From positions 1-64,000 of the forward strand of contig JAFLJO010000143.1 in the NCBI GenBank assembly GCA_022712975.1: a DNA stretch of 64,000 nt, read 5' to 3'. Within the stretch, counting starts at the first letter, position 1; each line of letters begins with the position of its first letter. Made by a program: the position numbers and the translations under genes. The DNA comes from Desulfocapsa sp. (GTDB taxonomy: Bacteria; Desulfobacterota; Desulfobulbia; Desulfobulbales; Desulfocapsaceae). Shown here one piece after another: positions 61,201-64,000 of the stretch. Below the pieces are notes generated by a model. That model did no database searches, was not told where the DNA came from, and saw only the letters and a list, made by a program, of their open reading frames with translations.

Positions 61201-61334
61201 TCCATGATAAAGGCATCATAAGGACTTGAAACCAGTAAGATTTCCTGAACCTTAAAGGGCATAAGCTCGTGGAAAATCTTGAAGTGAGGGTCGAAATCAG
61301 AAATCTTTTTTCCGGATTCAAAGCGCATGGTCAC
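58296..61334 (-). CDS. Receiver-like N-terminus fused to PEP/pyruvate-binding (PPDK_N) domain
   Basis: ILLVSSPYDAFIMEEDG..., VIIMVEDSPVHRSYFLPIL; then GGKARGLAFMWMQL, PLSVRSSSLLEDAHFKPYAGLYSTYFL, LGIGKTVVEGERSLRFSP. Confidence 0.88.
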   Translation of the reverse strand: MTMRFESGKKISDFDPHFKIFHELMPFKVQEILLVSSPYDAFIMEEDGSLATRIVNEYHGLNLSGAPRITLVSSGREALEILRRLAFDMVITMPHVGGMDAFDLGAAIKKINPTQQVVLISHSLRSIYPLPKNVECQSIDDMYLWCCEADLLLALIKNFEDHVNVDADTARAMVRVIIMVEDSPVHRSYFLPILYHEVVRQTQAVLDESLNEQHRLLRMRARPKILTAINYEEAMVLYEAYKPYVFGIISDVRFPRRGEMDPKAGLRLLESIRKEVPDLPMLMLSSEPENREQAEAIPAVFLDKKSPFVKDGIHSFFLDYLGFGDFVFRMPDGVEIGRASNLYELEQELRIAPSESIRYHVNHNHFSNWVMARAEVALGTRLHRDFVSCIKNCSDLRDDLVFKVHSLRKLRQKGVVVKFSRKNFDPEIMDFVRIGEGSMGGKARGLAFMWMQLQQLRSTHKTLAENCVSLPKTCVVTADGFDDFIAKNRLRLDKDASDESIADMFLAAELPVWLREDLRVYLSKTDIPLSVRSSSLLEDAHFKPYAGLYSTYFLSNNHPSFSRRCQQLEEAIKLVYASTWFENPRLYAKVSEQGREDSMAVIIQQVAGQEFGDYFYPHISGVAQSHNYYPVMKMKAEEGICHMALGIGKTVVEGERSLRFSPAHPKRLVQFSTVKDILQNCQRQFYALDMEFSAKLNRDSSNLVRRLVQDAENEEPVQLLASTYIPAEDRIRDSVMPGMKIVTFARILKHKLYPLPEILHDLLDLGKRGMGCEVEIEFAVRLDKKIQRSEFFFLQMRPMVTGGEHADVAICSHEIDRAFCFSRSCLGHGRFVNMADILVVRPESFNVAATSSIATEINGLNAKLQSEDRPYVLIGPGRWGSADPWLGIPVQWRDIAGVGAIIELQNESLHADPSQGSHFFQNITSLGIPYLTVMEEKGGASGICSSKNGGSDCLNWQWLFEQKDFKDSAFVRHIRLPEPFVMKCNGKEEIAVLYSEEVQDISEDPCTEMRRK

Positions 61335-61650
61335 TCTCTCTTTTATACATGCTGGATAGCTCTGTAAGTAAACAGTTAAGAAGCATATAACCAGTGTAGC
61401 ATACTGGATATTTTATGGAAGAAAAATGGGTGGAAAAATCATGGGAAGATGGCAGGTTGTAGGGCTGTCTTATATTGCATTATGGCTCTGTCTGTTATTT
61501 TTATTGTTATAGTTCAGCAGGGTTCAAAACGTAAATGGATAAATTGTGTGATTTTATATCTGATTTTCCATGAATCTGGAGTATAATAATACTTTGACAG
61601 GTGCATGGTATGCTGAGAACGTTGAAGTAGTCAAGGAACATTCTGTCACC

Positions 61651-61761
61651 ATATTTATGTATCGGAAAATCAAAGTTTCTGTGGGAATTGTTCCTGTGTC
61701 TGTTTCCGAACACCTAATACCGAACACCTAATACCTACTGCCCGCAGGGCATCATGTTCAT
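61651..61761 (+). repeat. ~110-bp dispersed repeat, copy C
   Basis: TTTATGTATCGGAAAATCAAAGTTTCTGTGGGAATTGTTCCTGTGTCTGTTTCCG...TACTGCCCGCAGGGCATCATGTTCA, nearly identical to copy A. Confidence 0.82.
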
Positions 61762-61790
61762 GTTTATTCATTCAACCTTTTGATTGTCTC

Positions 61791-62057
61791 ATGGCCACTA
61801 CCCGAAAAATTGTTCTTGATGTTCTTAAACCTCATATGCCCAATGGAGTAGATTTTGCCACGGCACTGGCTGAGCTGTCACCTGATTATCAGGTGCGACT
61901 TAGTGTTGTTGAGGTGGATGAAAAAACTGAAACCGTCATCGTGGTTCTTGAGGGGAAAAATATAGTTTTTGACCCGGTAATCGAGCTCATTAAAAAAATG
62001 GGGGCGTCGGTCCATAGTATCGATGAAGTCGAAGTAGATGGTTCAGAAATGGAATAA
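61791..62057 (+). CDS. DUF211 family protein
   Basis: KIVLDVLKPHMPNGVDFATALAEL...VVEVDEKTETVIVVLEGKNIVFDPVIELIKKMGASVHSIDEVEV. Confidence 0.88.
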   Translation: MATTRKIVLDVLKPHMPNGVDFATALAELSPDYQVRLSVVEVDEKTETVIVVLEGKNIVFDPVIELIKKMGASVHSIDEVEVDGSEME

Positions 62058-62132
62058 AACACAAGACCTCCTTAATAAGTACGCTAATCTGGAGGCATAT
62101 TTTTTTTCGGGATATTTCATTAATGGGATCAG

Positions 62133-62720
62133 TTGCTTGTGATACCGAAGAAGCGAAAGCAGTTTTTTTCTCTTCTTTATCGCGGGAGAAAAATAGCCAG
62201 GCGATATCTCGTTACCAATGGTTTTGATGGAACATTGACTATGCTTGGGATGATGACCGGGTTTTATGTCAGCGGAACCAAAGAGTTTGGGGTGGCAATC
62301 AATGCCTGTCTTGGAGCGGCCATAGCACTTTTTGTCAGTGGGTTTTTCAGTGCTTATCTAAGTGAGAAAGCTGAGCGCAAACAAGAGTTACGGGAACTTG
62401 AGCAGGCCTTGCTTGTCGATCTGGAAAAAAGTCACTACGGTGAAGCCAGCCGCTATCTCCCTTTTTTCATTGCCTCAGTCAATGGCTTGACTCCCTTGTT
62501 CTTTTCTCTGTTAATTATCTCTCCATTATATCTATCGAAATACGGCATAGAATGGCCTTGTTCTCCATTTCTTGTTGCCATTATAACAGCTCTTTTTTGT
62601 GTGTTTTTGCTTGGAGTCTATTTGGGGAAAATAAGCAGGCAGTTTTGGTTATGGGCAGGACTTCGTACCGTTTTCATCGCTATGGCTCTAGTCGCGATCA
62701 TCCTCCTGTTTGATATGTAA
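62133..62720 (+). CDS. VIT1/CCC1-like membrane protein
   Basis: RRYLVTNGFDGTLTMLGMMTGFYVSG...FVSGFFSAYLSEKAERKQELRELEQALLVDLEKS; about 5 TM segments. Confidence 0.78.
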   Translation: MLVIPKKRKQFFSLLYRGRKIARRYLVTNGFDGTLTMLGMMTGFYVSGTKEFGVAINACLGAAIALFVSGFFSAYLSEKAERKQELRELEQALLVDLEKSHYGEASRYLPFFIASVNGLTPLFFSLLIISPLYLSKYGIEWPCSPFLVAIITALFCVFLLGVYLGKISRQFWLWAGLRTVFIAMALVAIILLFDM

Positions 62721-62801
62721 AAGAAAATGGGATCAGGCTTGACAAATGGGTGTTTTATTCTGAATATATTTACAAGACCTGTCCCGTCTTCTTTTTATTT
62801 T

Positions 62802-63161
62802 TCAATACAGATAGCCGAGAAGAAAAAGAGGGCGTCGAATATCGTCGATCTCTCCACCATGCGATAAGATAATTTTGCGATTCACATTTATGCCTTTGAA
62901 CTGAGAACGCCCTTTTCCTTTTCCACCAACTTCAAGAACAATACTCCCCTGTTTATCTCGTACCAGGAAATCGGGAGTCTTGCTCCCTCTGGTACTTTTG
63001 AGATAATGAAATTCAATGGATGCACTTGTTAACATCTCAGCGAAAAAGTCCTCACGTAACCCTCCAATGACATACTCATAATCATTATAGAGAAGGCGGT
63101 ACGGCGGAGTAAGGAGCACTTTTGGTTCCCGCATTACACCTGTGCCCTTTGGGAAAATCAC
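62802..63161 (-). pseudogene. C-terminal remnant of an AAA ATPase with DUF4143-like domain (N-terminus missing)
   Basis: YEYVIGGLREDFFAEML...YLKSTRGSKTPDFLVRDKQGSIVLEVGGKGKGRSQFKGI; only a GTG start, upstream frame quickly closed. Confidence 0.65.
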
Positions 63162-63173
63162 ATGGGTGCACAG

Positions 63174-63194
63174 AAAAAAAAAAGGGGGGGGGGG
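63174..63194. repeat. Homopolymeric purine tract A10 G11
   Basis: Read directly from the sequence. Confidence 0.9.
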
Positions 63195-63371
63195 CAGACC
63201 ACAATAAAAATCTCACGGCAAAACTCACTATGAGAAAAGCTTATAGTTTTAAAACGCTAAAATTCCTTAAAACTGCCCTGTATCATACACATGAAAAGTT
63301 ACCAGAACCTGAATATACCCACAGATTTTGCTAACGAGCCTTCTTTTAAAACGTCCCTTACATTCTTTCCT

Positions 63372-63998
63372 TTAGGGTGATGCTGGTATAAGTGACTGAG
63401 ACAACTCATCAGGTGTATTAATATTACTCCACGCTTGGCAAAGATTTTCAGGAATCACAGGTGTTGCAATCTTTGACCGTGCGGCCACCATAGAAATCCG
63501 CAAACAACCTGATGAACGAAGCTCTTCCAAATACTCTTTTGCCCGAGGTTCATAAACGGCGAGTAACGGTTCCACAAAGCCGTCTTTTTTTAACCGTGGA
63601 ACTGTTCCCCAGGAATTTGGAGTTCTGTGTGAAAGCAACCATACCAAAGCTTCCGAACTAATATTTGGCATATCACAGGCTATAAGAAGCCAGCAGGAAT
63701 CAGGATGCCAGCGCATGGCAGCAAGAATTCCGGTGAGTGGTCCTTGTACATCCGGGACATCCGAAATACGTGTTAAGCTGCTGAGAACATCCGGTACATC
63801 ACCTGCTCCTGAAAGGACAATAGCCTGTGTAAAAGGTCGCAGAAGACTCACACTATTCTCAAGCCAGGTAAGCCCATTGCGCCCCTTGATCAGGTGTTTC
63901 GGGTGCCCCATCCGAGAACTGTGCCCCCCGATTAAAAGACAGGCGCGCAGTGGAATTTTCTGTTGCTGTTGCTGTTGCTGAATAAATTGCTTATTCAT
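63372..63998 (-). CDS. mobA: Molybdenum cofactor guanylyltransferase (MobA)
   Basis: ACLLIGGHSSRMGHPKHLIKGRNGLTWLE; IACDMPNISSEAL. Confidence 0.88.
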   Translation of the reverse strand: MNKQFIQQQQQQQKIPLRACLLIGGHSSRMGHPKHLIKGRNGLTWLENSVSLLRPFTQAIVLSGAGDVPDVLSSLTRISDVPDVQGPLTGILAAMRWHPDSCWLLIACDMPNISSEALVWLLSHRTPNSWGTVPRLKKDGFVEPLLAVYEPRAKEYLEELRSSGCLRISMVAARSKIATPVIPENLCQAWSNINTPDELSQSLIPASP

Positions 63999-64000
63999 AT

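Overview
The window looks like a chromosomal segment from a Desulfobacterota-type (Desulfobulbales-like) bacterium; the taxonomy is inference from gene content only. Most of it is housekeeping: mutL, trmFO, mpl, tilS, selB, an Mrp/NBP35 ATPase, ftsY, tamA/tamB, der, tex, bpt, gdhA and mobA. Between these are signalling genes (two hybrid histidine kinases, RR-PAS-GGDEF-EAL, HDOD-GGDEF, YfiR, orphan Hpt), two TonB-dependent receptors, a FecBCD-type ABC importer, a motB-motA pair, a MazEF-like module, an EHD/dynamin-like GTPase, a receiver-like/PPDK_N protein and a DUF211-VIT-like pair. I saw no CRISPR array, rRNA, convincing tRNA, prophage or intact IS. The most interesting observations are: (1) a decayed third copy of the TonB-receptor/kinase cluster at about 15150-15600, where a receptor plug remnant runs directly into an Hpt-domain tail, next to a receptor paralogue with two internal in-frame deletions; (2) an in-frame amber codon inside an otherwise complete aminotransferase, in a genome that also encodes SelB; (3) a +1 frame break in tilS; (4) several unannotated repeat families: a ~110-bp dispersed repeat, a 156-bp element with perfect 21-bp inverted ends, a REP-like palindrome that supplies the NfeD C-terminus, and GGACAG/TGTCCC units on both sides of an EF-hand gene; (5) an EHD-like GTPase and a receiver-like/PPDK_N fusion that merit functional work. 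I did not find a clearly new defence or mobile system.
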